From Plotosus lineatus (Eukaryota > Chordata > Actinopteri > Siluriformes > Plotosidae): 64,000 nucleotides of DNA. The stretch spans positions 21,160,001-21,224,000 of the forward strand of contig CM045731.1 of assembly GCA_024760905.1 (NCBI GenBank), read 5' to 3'. The notes under the pieces were generated by a model. It saw nothing but the letters and a program-made list of their open reading frames with translations, did not search any database and was not told the DNA's origin. This document shows, one piece after another, positions 47,847 through 61,601 of this stretch. The translations under genes were made by a program, and so were the position numbers. The first letter of the stretch is position 1; each line of letters opens with the position of its first letter.

Positions 47847-49199
47847 TTAGCTAACTGGGTTATCAAAGGCTAGCCATGTGCCAGGTGAGAGGCTCATGTA
47901 AAAAAAAACATTGCTGACTTTCATCAAGAAAAGGCTGCAAAGCCGCCGGCGTGTTTCTGTCTTATGCATGATTTTTGTATGTATGTATGATGTATGTATC
48001 TTATGTATGATTTTTGTATGTATGTATGATGTATGTATCTTATGCATGATTTTTGTATGTATGTATGATGTATGTATCTTATGTATGATTTTTGTATGTA
48101 TGTATGATGTATGTATCTTATGTATGATTTTTGTATGTATGTATGATGTATGTATCTTATGTATGATTTTTGTATGTATGTATGATGTATGTATCTTATG
48201 TATGATTTTTGTATGTATGTATGATGTATGTATCTTATGCATGATTTTTGTATGTATGTATGATGTATGTATCTTATGTATGATTTTTGTATGTATGTAT
48301 GATGTATGTATCTTATGTATGATTTTTGTATGTATGTATGATGTATGTATCTGATGCATGATTTTTGTATGTATGTATGATGTATGTATCTTATGCATGA
48401 TTTTTGTATGTATGTATGATGTATGTATCTTATGCATGATTTTTGTATGTATGTATGATGTATGTATCTTATGTATGATTTTTGTATGTATGTATGATGT
48501 ATGTATCTTATGTATGATTTTTGTATGTATGTATGATGTATGTATCTTATGTATGATTTTTGTATGTATGTATGATGTATGTATCTTATGCATGATTTTT
48601 GTATGTATGTATGTATGATGTATGTATCTTATGTATGATTTTTGTATGTATGTATGATGTATGTATCTTATGCATGATTTTTTTAATGTTTAATTGTTAT
48701 AACTATTTATAGCATTGAATATGTATTTATTTATATTATATACACATATACACGGGCAGTGGTGGTCTAGTGGTATAGGGTGCTGGATCGCTGATCCAAA
48801 GGTTGGGGGTTCGAGTCCCCACAAGGTTGTCACTGTCTCCCCCCAGTGCAGCTAACTGGGTTATCAAAGGTGGGACATGTCTCTCACTGTCTATGGTGAG
48901 AGGTTCATGTAAAAGAACCATTGCTGACTTTCGTAAAGAGTAGCTGCAAAGTCGTCAGCGTGTTTCTGTCCCTTGCTAAAAAGGGTTGTGTCAGGAAGGG
49001 CATCCGACGTAAAAACCTCTGCCAAATCAAACGTGCGAATCATTCGCTGTGGCGACCCCTGAAAAAGGGAAAAACCCGAAAGAAACTCACTAAACTCTCA
49101 TTTTTATTTTTGACATGCTGTATGAATTCTATAAGGGAAATCTGACTTCTGTATTTAACCCATCGAAAGTGAGCACACATGCACATGTAAACAGTGAGT

Positions 49200-49241
<42 letters not shown>

Positions 49242-52072
49242 GCACACACACACACACACCTAGGGGAAATTTAGAACAGCCTAATGCATGTTTTTGGACT
49301 GTGGGATGATTAATGATTTTTCTCCTGATGGTTTGGAAATCAAACCATTAACCTTTTGGCCCCAAACCTTCTCTAATCAGGGAAGGTTAGGCTATAGCTG
49401 CCCCCAAATTATTGCCCTTAAATTATGCATGAAATTTGGGATTGGGTGTTTATGTGTGGAGTTGACATGTTTTCTCTGTGCTTGCATGGGTTCCATCCAG
49501 GTATTGTGGTTTCCACCCACAATCTAAAAACGTATGGTCGGCTAATCAGCTATTCCAAATTGCCCCTTAAATGTGAGTGTGAGTGTGAATAGTTGTATGT
49601 GTGATGGCCCTGCAGTAGCCTGGAAGCTGTTCAGGGGTGTACCCTGTCTTTACCCACAGTCAGCTGGTAGGTGCCAACCTCCCTCCGTCAATATTAGAAA
49701 ATGGATGGATCGATGATATTTTTAGCCTGAGCCAGCAATCACTAATGAACAGCAGAGTGTGTTGTACATAATATGAGGGGAAAATGAAACAGAATAGAAA
49801 GAAGAGCTTCCTGACTTTCTTACGTCATGTAGAAGGTCTTCGTAGGACTTCTTCATGTATATGGTGGTGTGGAAACGGTTATTGTCCAGCTCGAGCAGTT
49901 TCTGCTCATAGCTCTGCTTCATTGCCTCCATTTTCTGCAGTGTGCACTTCAGTTCATCCTCCGAGCTCTTTTTCTTGTCCTCCATGCTCTTTTCCATAAC
50001 TGCCATGCTCTTCTGCATATCCTCCAAGCTCTTTAGATTCTCCTCTTCCATGGCCTGGATTTGAGCCTTCAGCTTCTCCCTTTTGCTGAGCTCTTCAAAT
50101 ATCATCTCTTTCTGTATATTTTCTGCAAACAAAATTAATCATTTGCTATTTTTTAAACAGTTATAAACAATATGAGTCTTTAATAAAAACTATAATAAGA
50201 TAATGGAAGATCTGCAATGAGTGTATAGATACATGGTGCCTATTTACCCATTGCTGTTATATTCTTGGCAAATTCTTCCATCAAAGCCGCAATGTCCAAC
50301 TCATGAGTCTCTTTCTGTTTCCTATTCTCAGCATTCAGCTTCTACACTCAGATATATATTATTTATTTACTTCTTCCTCAATATACAGTATATTTAATTT
50401 AATGTATTTAATATTTATTGCACATACACAAAATATCAGAAATATCTTACATCACTCTCAAACTCAAAGTCAGCAGGCCAAATATGGCCTGTCAACTAAT
50501 TTTTTGAGGCCCACAAGAGCCTTTGAAGAATATGTTTAATGTACATTCAGTTATCACCATGTAATGTAATTCATCATCCATCCACTAGGAGGCAGCTAGT
50601 CGTTCACGATCGATAAAGATCTGAAGCTAGCTTTGTCGCTGTCGAGTGTTGTCAGGAAAAAAGAGGGAAGTTATCTCACTAGAGGTGAGATAGAAAAGCT
50701 ATTGACGTGAATGGCAATTCGCAGCTGTAACTTTTCATTCTAAAATTTCTCGTGCAACATTCGCAGCATTTGCATTCAGGTCACCAGGCCCAGGAAGCCA
50801 TTGCAAAAAAAAAAAATTCAAGCACGTTTGTCGCGAAACAAGGCCCTGACCAGAAATAGTCTCAAACTCTTCTCATACAGTCTGCACATATCGTGAGAAG
50901 TTTGTAGAGTTGTTTTATTTCTTGCAAATTGTACATGTTTTATTTTCCACAAGGAAAAGCAACAAGTTGGAGATTTCCGCATGGAAAGTTTGATGCATCT
51001 GCTATATTGCGTATATTATTTTGATATTTGTATTTTATTCACATTTTGCTCTGGTTAATAATGCGCAAATAAAAAGCAAATGGTTTGAGAATAAAAATCA
51101 CAAATTACTTGCAAATCAGTCGCAAATATGTCGCAAATTTTTAAGATAATTTCCAGCGTCTTTCTGGCAACATGCATATTCAAGCTTTGACACCCCTACC
51201 CCACAGTATATAGTGTTATGATTTTTTTTTTTTTTTTAATCAGGTGAAGATCTAACCTGGATTAAGTCTCTCAGAGCATCAATCTTCTTTTCCTGAAATT
51301 TAACATGAAGGGGGGATTAAAACACCTAAAATTACAACAATGAGACATCACCCCAAGAGATTAAAAGAAAATATACACTTCCTAGACAGAATGCATGGCC
51401 ATGGCTGTACTTACACTTTTCTGAAGGCATCCTTTGCTACATTTGCATTCTGCAATATGAAGTGTTCTCGTCCTAGTGAGTCCCTCCAGGCCAGAGATCT
51501 TCCAGATGATGAGAGAGCCATCTTCTGACGCAGTTATCAGATGTTGATCATCAGGCGTGATGACCATCTGTTCATATGATGTAAGGAAAAAAAGTGAGTG
51601 GGAAAAGACATTAAAAGCAACAAGAACAAGCACATGCAGTCTCGTTGCACTACTAGAACACAAACGTACTTTGGTGATGGGACGAGAATGCGCCTGATAT
51701 TCTGCCCAGGATTCCTCCGCTTCTTCCAGTGGGTACTGCATGACTCTGACACTGCCAGCAGCAGTGCCGATGAAGACCACTTCACCGTTATGTGTCATGG
51801 AGATTGCTGTGTAAGCCATATTGTTTGTGCTAATGCTTTTTTGGATCTAAACGCAAAAACGTCAAAACACACAACTCAAACCAGTTCTGTCTGTACACAT
51901 GGAGGGGACGAAACACTTTAAGTAACAATGACTGGTTTCCAGTATGTGCTTGGGCGGAGCGATGATGTAGTGATTCACACAACAAGAAGGTCACGGACTC
52001 GGGTGTTTCTGGGTGGAGTTTGCAGGTCCTCCCTGTACTTTTGTGGGTTTTCTCCAGATACTTTGATTTCTT

Positions 52073-52120
<48 letters not shown>

Positions 52121-52170
52121 CTATTTACACTCAAATCCACCCCTAGGGGCATGGATTTGAGTGTAAATAG

Positions 52171-52261
<91 letters not shown>

Positions 52262-54448
52262 GGCCTTACAGAATAGTCTGATAAGCTTTTCCGGGTGCAT
52301 CCCAACTTAGGTAAAGGAATAAATACTGTATATGCTTCATGAATCTATATTATTTTGTGCAACCAGCAAATGTTTGAAGGATACACAGGAAGCCAGGCTT
52401 TTTTTTAATTATTAAACAATCCCTTGGTTGAATTAAATATTTCCATAACTCAAATGCTGAAATCCAATCACACTGAAAAATCTATCTAATGATCTCTAAT
52501 GAAAAAATGTATCTAGCGACATCTAGTGGTGAAAAAAAGTCAAGCGTGCAGCCAACTAAAAGTTCATTTCTGACCCCTAGAAACAACAATATTGATTCAT
52601 TTTCTAAGCCGTTTAATCTTAGTAAGGGGTCGTGGGCAGGCTGGCACCGGTCTCAGCGGACTCCAGGCGAAAATAAGGCGAGGTACACCCTGAACAGCTC
52701 GCAGGGCCAACACAGGCTCACACCCAGGGGAAATTTGGAACTGCACATTAGCCGACTGTGCATGTTTTTGGAAAAGTGTAAGGAAACCAGCCTACCTGGG
52801 GAACCCACACAGCCACAGGGAGAACATGTAAACTCCACACAGAAACACCCAACCCCAGGAATCTAACCCAGGGCCACCTTGTGGATGTGCTAACCACGAC
52901 ACCACCTTGCCACCTTGATGGGAAATTATTTAGCTTAAATATTGTTATTCTGTAGGATAGACGGCTTTAACATAAAAATAAAACATTATTTCTGTATCTT
53001 CTGCTTTTTCTTCTTCATTAACTTGCCTTTCCATCCCGTTCCTCATGAAGAGTGAAATTTTCCACAGCGAGGACAGTCTCAGTGATGGAGGAGAACATCG
53101 CGACGGTGTAGGTACGCAGCTTCTGTGTGGTGTTCGACACCCGGGCGCCAGTCATTGTGTTCCACTCGTATACACTGCCATCCACTGCACATGACACCAG
53201 GCGATCGCTGAATTCACTCCACTCCACTGATAGCACCTGAACGGGCGGAACAGAAACATGGATGTTTATTATTGGTCTTCATTTTCATTATTTACAGTAC
53301 CATCCTGTGGCAGCCATATTGGACTCACCGTGTGCATGTGCCCCTTAAGTTCAATTATGTTGCCTGATTCGATGTGGCTGATTTTTATCAGGTTGTCACA
53401 GATAGCAGCGAACTTTTTCCCATCACGGCTAAACATGCACTGGGGACAAAACATAAAGCGTTTAATGGATTTTTATTTTACGATAATCTTGTGTCCCCTC
53501 TTAAAATCCGAACATCATTTGTTCTTGGAAGAGAAAAAAAGATTCATATGGAGGTTAATATATGTTCAGGGAAGAAGCTTAGGCTTGTGAATACTCGCCT
53601 GGTTACATTGGTATATGTCGTAATCCTCCACAGTGCAAAATTCACCAGCTGATACTTTCATGCAGGAGACTCGATCTGAGAAACCCACCAGGATGGAGAG
53701 GCCATCGGGATGCATCGCGACGCAGATCGGCTTTTCAGGGAACGTTTCAAACGCCTCAAGGGAACTGTAAGGGAGGAGAACAACAGCGTGTCCACCACCA
53801 ACATAAAGTCAGAAAGTTTTCACAGTACATGAGCACTGCAGACAATATCATGACTCATGTCTGTGATGGGGGCGGCATGGTGGCGTAGTGGTTAGCACGT
53901 CCGTCTAACAGCAAGAAGGTCCTGGGCTTGATTCCCAACTTGGGGGTTTCTGTGTGAACATGTTCTCCCTGTGCTTGCGTGGGTTTCCTCTATATAATCC
54001 AGTTTCCTCCCACAGTCCAAAAACATGCACAGTGGATTCATTGGCTGTGCCAAATCCCCTGTAGGTGTGAGTATGATTATGAATGGTTGTGTGAGTGTTT
54101 GCCCTGCAATGATCTGGCAATCAGATCAGGGTGTACCCTGCCCCTGCCCCGAGTCAGCTGAGATGGGCACCAGCCTCCCCGCGACCCAGATTAGGATTAA
54201 GCAGTTCAGAAAAATGAACGAATGAATGAATGTCTGTGATAGTTTTCGCAGTGCTGGCACAATGATGCCTATTTCCTAATTTGCATACTTGTGTATGTAA
54301 ACCTATTTTGAACACATCACACTTGAAGTGTGGTTAGGTATCGTTTTCACAAATTAGCCTAAGATATGTGTTGTAAGACTGTGGGGGAAACCGGAGCACC
54401 TGAATGAAACCAAGATGTACACACAGAGAAGAGGCAAGTTCTATGCTA

Positions 54449-54493
<45 letters not shown>

Positions 54494-54795
54494 CCCAGGA
54501 CTCAAACCAATGTTATATATATACAGTTATATATTCACTGATTCATCTGCTTTGTTTCCCCTTTCCCACATAAAATGTTGAGAACAGTACCACGTAAATA
54601 AAAAACGAAGCAATCATACTTGCTCTTGTAGTTCCATGTGCGTACCGAGTTGTCATTTGAGCATGTGGTGAAGAGAGGCCTGGATGAGCACGTGGACAAC
54701 CCGCTGATACTCTCTGAGTGAAGTGAGTGGAACAGGAACTCAAAGTTGACCTTAAAATAGAACAATAAACCACCAAGTCAGTTCAATGTATATAT

Positions 54796-54830
<35 letters not shown>

Positions 54831-54865
54831 GATATAGATATATATATATATATATATAGATATAG

Positions 54866-54901
<36 letters not shown>

Positions 54902-55425
54902 GATATATATACACAGGGATCCCTCGCTACCCTACGCTTCAATTAATGCGGCTTCAGTGGATGGTTTTTTTTTTTAATAAATAAATAAATATTCATTGAA
55001 CTAAAAAATAATGAAATTAATGAAGAATACATGAAAAAGTTAAGGAAAATCCCACAAAAACAAGGCCATTATGCAAAAAGAACCCCTAAACAAACACAAA
55101 ACAAAAAACAACCCAAAACCTCCCATCATAACTACTTACAATGTTGCATCTGTGTGTGCATGCACATCTGCGCATGCGTGTATGTATGTGTGTCGTCTTC
55201 TTCTCATGCAATACCATTTGTATGTGAGTGTATTTATATTTTATTTACAGCTTATTATTATTATTTTTAATGTTTAATTGTTGTTATAAGCATTTATAGT
55301 GTTGAATATGTCTTTATTGATATTATATACACATATACATCAGTCGGGGGGGGGGTCGATTCTACTTTGCAAAAATTGGCGGTCGCAGGGGGTCTTGGTC
55401 CCCATTAACTGCAGAAAGTAAGGGA

Positions 55426-55486
<61 letters not shown>

Positions 55487-58400
55487 GATTTACCACATAT
55501 ATGATTGTGATAACTCAGCAGCTCACCTTTTGGTCCTTCTTTGTAGAGCTATCACTGACTGAGGCATGGTAGATTTGGCCTTTTTCTGTACTTACAGCCA
55601 ACGTTTTCTCTGATGGACTGAGGCACATAGTTAGTATGTTCTGTGGTCCATATGTTTCCTGAGGAAGCTGGAAATCCACAAGAAAAATGATTTTTGGGGT
55701 TTTTGGCTTACATGAGCTTGCAAAGCTTCAGAAATAAACCCTAAATCTGGATTTACATAGTGCCACAATGTCCACATTCCACCAAGTTCTCTCAAAATCA
55801 CAATTCCAATAAGTTTCCTCAAGATCATCCCAATTCCAAGTTCCCTCAAGATTGTCATGATCCCAACAAGTTCCTGAAGATCATCCCTGTTCGACCAAGA
55901 TCCTTCCAGATCATTACGGTTCAACCATGATCCCTCAAAATCATCATGAATCCACCAAGGTGCTTCAAGAACATCACAATTCCAACAAAATCCCTGAAGC
56001 TCATCGCAATTAGACAAAGTTCCCTCAAGATCATCATGATTCCACCAAGGTCTGTCAAGATCTTCACAATTCCACCAATTTTCCTGAAGATCATCATGAT
56101 TCAATCCCATAACCCTCCACCCTCTCAGATTATGGACATTGTGGCCCCAATGTAAACCCATGTTGACCCTAAATCTTGCTCAGCTCCCTCACTTTCTATC
56201 AAATAAGCATGTTTATAATGTTAAATACAACAGCACTCACACTTATTTCTACTGTCTTTTTGAAGTCATCCTTTCCTGAGTTCTCATAAAAGCAAACTAG
56301 CCCTGGCTGGGCTGCACAGACAAAGCCTTTCGAGTATGGCATGATGGCAGTTATACTTTGCAGTGGACCATCTGTAGATGGAATGGACTTATTGGGCTCC
56401 TTCTGTTTGCTGAGAGGGAATATGGAACATCAAGAAATATATAGTAGGACAAACAGAGTTAATATACTGTTAATAACAACAAGGTGATGTCAGGGAGACT
56501 GCTCGCATCTACGCCTTTATTCCTACCCTTTTGGAGACTTGTTCAGTATGTCGCACCATTTATCACCCTTAAACATGAGCAGCTTTCCTGATTCTGTCCC
56601 TGTGATTACACAATCCTTGAACAGCCATGCATGGCATGAAATATTTTCCTCCGCTGCCCCAGTCACACAAGTCATATTCGCGGGGTCCTTGTCCAGATCA
56701 AGATTAAAAATCTTGAAGATGTTATTTCCACTCATACAAATCTTTGTGTTGTCGTTTACATTAAAGCTGACCTGGAAGTGGGAGAAAAAAAATTAACATC
56801 AATCATAATATAAATTTGAGCTGTAAAAAAATGTCAATATATAAATAAATAATAAATAAATTTAATTTGATGAAACAGATCAATGCTGGTGTAAATATTT
56901 AATAAAAAATATAGCCAGCGACTCCTGGGGTCCATGAGAAGAGTCTAATAAACAGGATGAGTGGCGACAAACAGTGATGATGAGGTTGAAGAGTGATGAA
57001 GAAGAGGGTTGAAAAGGAAGAATAGAAGGTGAAAGGAGGGATGATGAAGAGGAAGAGGCGGAAGAAGAGTGATGAAGAGGAGAGTTGAAAAATAATGAGG
57101 GAAAGTAAAGAGGAAGAGGAATGATGTTGGATTGGAATGATGAAGAGGAATAGGAGGGATGTTGGATTGGAATGATGAAGAAGAGGAGGGATGTTGGAGT
57201 GGAATGATGAAGAGGAAGAGGAGTGATGTTGGAGTGGAATGATGAAGAAGAGGAGGGATGTTGGATTGGAATGATCAAGAAGAAGAGGGATGTTGGATTG
57301 GAATGATGAAGAGGAAGAGGAGTGATGTTGGAGTGGAATGATGAAGAAGAGGAGGGATGTTGGATTGGAATGATCAAGAAGAAGAGGGATGTTGGATTGG
57401 AATGATGAAGAGGAAGAGGAGTGATGTTGGAGTGGAATGATGAAGAAGAGGAGGGATGTTGGATTGGAATGATCAAGAAGAAGAGAGATGTTGGATTGGA
57501 ATGATGAAGAGGAAGAGGAGTGATGTTGGAGTGGAATGATGAAGAAGAGGAGGGATGTTGGATTGGAATGATGAGGAGGAAGAGGAGTGATGTTGGAGTG
57601 GAATGATGAAGAGGAAGAGGAGGGATGTTGGATTGGAATGATGAAGAGGAAGAGGAGGGATGTTGGAGTGGAATGATGAAGAGGAAGAGGAGGGATGTTG
57701 GATTGGAATGATGAAGAGGAAGAGGAGTGATGTTGGAGTGGAATGATGAAGAGGAAGAGGAGGGATGTTGGAGTGGAATGATGAAGAGGAAGAGGAGGGA
57801 TGTTGGAGTGGAATGATGAAGAGGAAGAGGAGTGATGTTGGATTGGAATGATCAAGAAGAAGAGGGATGTTGGAATGGAATGATGAAGAGGAAGAGGAGT
57901 GATGTTGGAGTGGAATGATGAAGAAGAGGAGGGATGTTGGATTGGAATGATCAAGAAGAAGAGGGATGTTGGATTGGAATGATGAAGAGGAAGAGGAGTG
58001 ATGTTGGAGTGGAATGATGAAGAAGAGGAGGGATGTTGGATTGGAATGATGAGGAGGAAGAGGAGTGATGTTGGAGTGGAATGATGAAGAGGAAGAGGAG
58101 GGATGTTGGAGTGGAATGATGAAGAGGAAGAGGAGGGATGTTGGAGTGGAATGATGAAGAGGAAGAGGAGTGATGTTGGAGTGGAATGATGAAGAGGAAG
58201 AGGAGGGATGTTGTAGTGGAATGATGAAGAGGAAGAGAAGTGGACAGGGTGATTGATGTCTCAGAGGGGTTGGAATTTGTAAAAAAAAAAAAAAAAACAA
58301 ACAAAAAAGTCAGACGGTTTTGATAGTGGACGACCCCAACCCCGGGCTGCAGACTGGTACTGGTCCGTGGATCAATTGGTACCGGGCCGCACAAGAAATA

Positions 58401-61400
58401 ATTATTTATTTGATTTATTTATTACGGTATCTGAGTCTGAACGATCTGTTATTTTTGAAAAAACTTTTATTTTGAAAAATGACCGGATTCTGTTACATGT
58501 CGGTCATTTAAGCGCCAAAATGTAACCCACATGTTGACGGCACATGAACAGAGGTGAATTGGACATGTTTCAAACAATAGCGGGGATTTCGGGTGAGACT
58601 GAGCCTGAGCCTTCATTCTCTCCGCTGGTGCACCATCACCTGTGTGGGGTTTTTTTTGTTTTGTTTTGGGTTTTTTTTAAGAAGCGTTCGAGCTCGATTA
58701 AAAATATAACGCTTAATCCTGGTTAGGGAGGCTGGCGCACATCTCAGCCGACTCTGGGCAAGGGTGGGGTATTATATTTACAACATAAACAAGCTAGGGG
58801 TGTCAAACTCATGCCACAAAGGGCCATGTGGCTGCAAGTTTTTGGTTCAACCAAGCAGCAGCACACCTGACTTAACTCATTTTCTCAACTGATCTAAGTG
58901 TTCAGGCAGCTGATTGGTCAATTTGTGTGCTCTGTACAGAGACTGACCAATCAACTGCCTGAACACTCAGTTCAGTTGATTAACTGAGCTAATTCAGGTA
59001 TGTTGCTGCTTGGTTGAAACAACAACCTGCAGCCACATGGCCCTTTGTGGCACGAGTTTGACACCCCTGACCCCCACCCCGGGCCGGTTGCCCGGTCCGC
59101 GGTGATAAAAAGGTTGGGGACCACCGGGGTAGGGGGTTGTTTTTGAGGAATTGATAGATGGCAGAATAATAATAAAGTCTGAGTAAAAATCAATTGGAAT
59201 CGTATTCTATCACTACAATAAAGCAAAGTTTATACCTGATCGACACAGCCATAGCTTTCGGTACTCATTGTGGCGATGATTTTATTCTTCTCCCAATCCC
59301 AGCAAATTACATTTGGTTTGGGTCCAGCAGTCTGACAGAGAAGGTACTTGGAGTCGGAGGAAAAAGTCAGGCAGGTGAATTGACTGCCATTCTCGCATGA
59401 CAGTACTTTTTTCACAGCATACTGTTCATTCTGTAGATCATAGATGGTGATGGTACAGTGTTTTGTGAACTGGGGCACAGCCAGGTAGTGGCGGTTGGGG
59501 CTGATAGCCAGGGCTTGCACACTCGGAGGTCCATTACAGTACGTCAGTGCTCCTGTGGGGATATTGTGGTAATGTTTCAGTGTAAGAAGTGTATTGACCA
59601 CGTATAATATATAAAGGATCTTGACTGGGAAACGTGTGGCTTTGTTTGGAAATATTATAGAAACACTTCAGATAGCAAATATTTGGTTATTGACTAAAGT
59701 GAAATTTTATCTTTCTCATCCAGTTGTATGCACTTAAATATAAATACAGTATAAACATAAAAAAGTACCCGTGGAGTCTCTGTTTTTCTGTCCGTGGACA
59801 GACTACTGAATGCTAATGTTGTTTATAAAGGTCATACAAGACATGATGCCCTCAGTGAGCCTACCTGGAATGAACTTGGTCGATTGGTCCTGGAGGTTGT
59901 AGGTTACACAATAGTTTCCACTTGGGAAAAGGATGAGCTCCTCATCCAGAAAATGCAAGTTGTTTCTTACATCCCAACGCAAACCAAAAATGTGGTGAGT
60001 CGCTAGTTTCACTTTCAGGGACTTTGAGTGCCTTTTGCTACTTTTGGTCTGAAGTGAGAAAAAGAAAACCTGGGTTATTGATGGGTATACCAGTTTTTCC
60101 TAGTCCAAAGACATGCATATTAGACCAGTTGGCTGTTACAATCAGCCCCAAGGTGGATGTGTGTGTGTGTGTGTGTGTGTGCGTGTGTGTGTGTGTGTGT
60201 GTTTGTGTGTTTGTGTGTGTTGGCCCTGCTTTAAGCTGTTAAGGGGGTACCTTGCTTTTGCGCAGAGTCGGCTAAACTCCAGCCTCCCTATGACCCCAGT
60301 AGAATTAAGCTGGGGATTTAGCTCAGTTAGTGGAGCGTCCACTTTATCCTCCGGAAGGTCGGAGTTCAAATCCAGCCATGTCATACCATGAGATGTTAAA
60401 ATTTGGCAGTTGTTGCTTCGTGCTTGGTGCTCAGCATCAAAAGAATAGAGCAATGCAACAACTGGTGCCATACAGTGGTGATGAGTGCCCGGAGTGCATG
60501 GAGTGCTGGGGTCTCATGTGCATTGCGCGTATGCATGTATGAAATATGCTATATATGCATCCATAATAATAATAATAATTAAGCTGTTTGTTCAGTTTCT
60601 GTAACCACATAATCCTAATTAGGATGACAGGGAGGCTGGCGCCAACTCCAGGCGAGGGCAGAGTACACCCTGGATGGCTCACCAGACCATCGCAGGGTGG
60701 AAACAAGCTGACGGCTATGCAGCTACTCTTGTTGAAAGTCAGCAATGGTTCTTTTACACCTCACTCCATAGACAGTGAAAGACATGGCCGGCCTTTGGTA
60801 ACCCAGTTAGCTGCACTGGGAGGGGAGGGGAGGGGGGGGTAACTGACAACCTGTGGTGAGTGGGGCTTGAACCCCCAACCTTAGGATCAGTGATCCAGCA
60901 CCTATTCCACTAGGCCACCACTGCCCTTAAGCAATTTCGCAATGAATAAATGAATGTTTATTTTGAGTAACTTGGGTTTGATAAACTTCCATTTGAGAAT
61001 CCATTTTTTGTTCAGTAATGTCATAAAAGGGTAAGAAAATAGGGATGTGTATAATATAAATAGGGATTCATTCATTTTCTGAACCACTTAATCCTAATTA
61101 GGGTCACAGGGAGGCTGGCACCCATCTCAGCCAACTGTGGGTGAGGGCAGGGTAGACTCTGGACAGCTCACCAGGCCATTGCAGGCCCAACACCCACACA
61201 ACCATTCATACTCACGGGCAATTTGGAACAGCCAAGTAACCCTGTGCATGTTCCTGGCCTGTGGGAGGAAACCCACACATAAACATGCAACGTCCACACA
61301 GAAACACCCGAACCGGGAATCAAACCCAGGACCTTCTCACTGTGAGGCAGATGTGCTAACCACAATGCCACCACAGCACCCAGGATGTGGAAGTGTTGTC

Positions 61401-61554
61401 GAAAAATGTTTAAACTCCTTTGTATTTTGTAAATTCCTACTTTTACTATGTAAAGCTGCTTTGCAATGACGTCACTTGTAAAAGGCACTACACAAATCAA
61501 TTGAAATGAAATTGAATTGAAATTACAGTGGGACTCCACTGACTGCAGTATACA

Positions 61555-61601
<47 letters not shown>

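Noticed and set aside
47847..48618. Repetitive frames with 13-residue units ([13 protein letters not shown] type)
   Set aside because: Product of the 39-bp minisatellite, a multiple of three, so frames stay open by chance.
47962..48680. CRISPR-like array
   Set aside because: No unique spacers; the whole 39-bp unit repeats, and the genome is eukaryotic.
55631..56161. 176-codon reverse frame with repeated NHDDLEG-like words
   Set aside because: Translation of a degenerate minisatellite.
56899..58394. Long reverse-strand open frames (up to 351 codons) rich in Ser, Pro and His
   Set aside because: They are read-through of the 32/35-bp minisatellite; all phases are open because the unit lacks stops.
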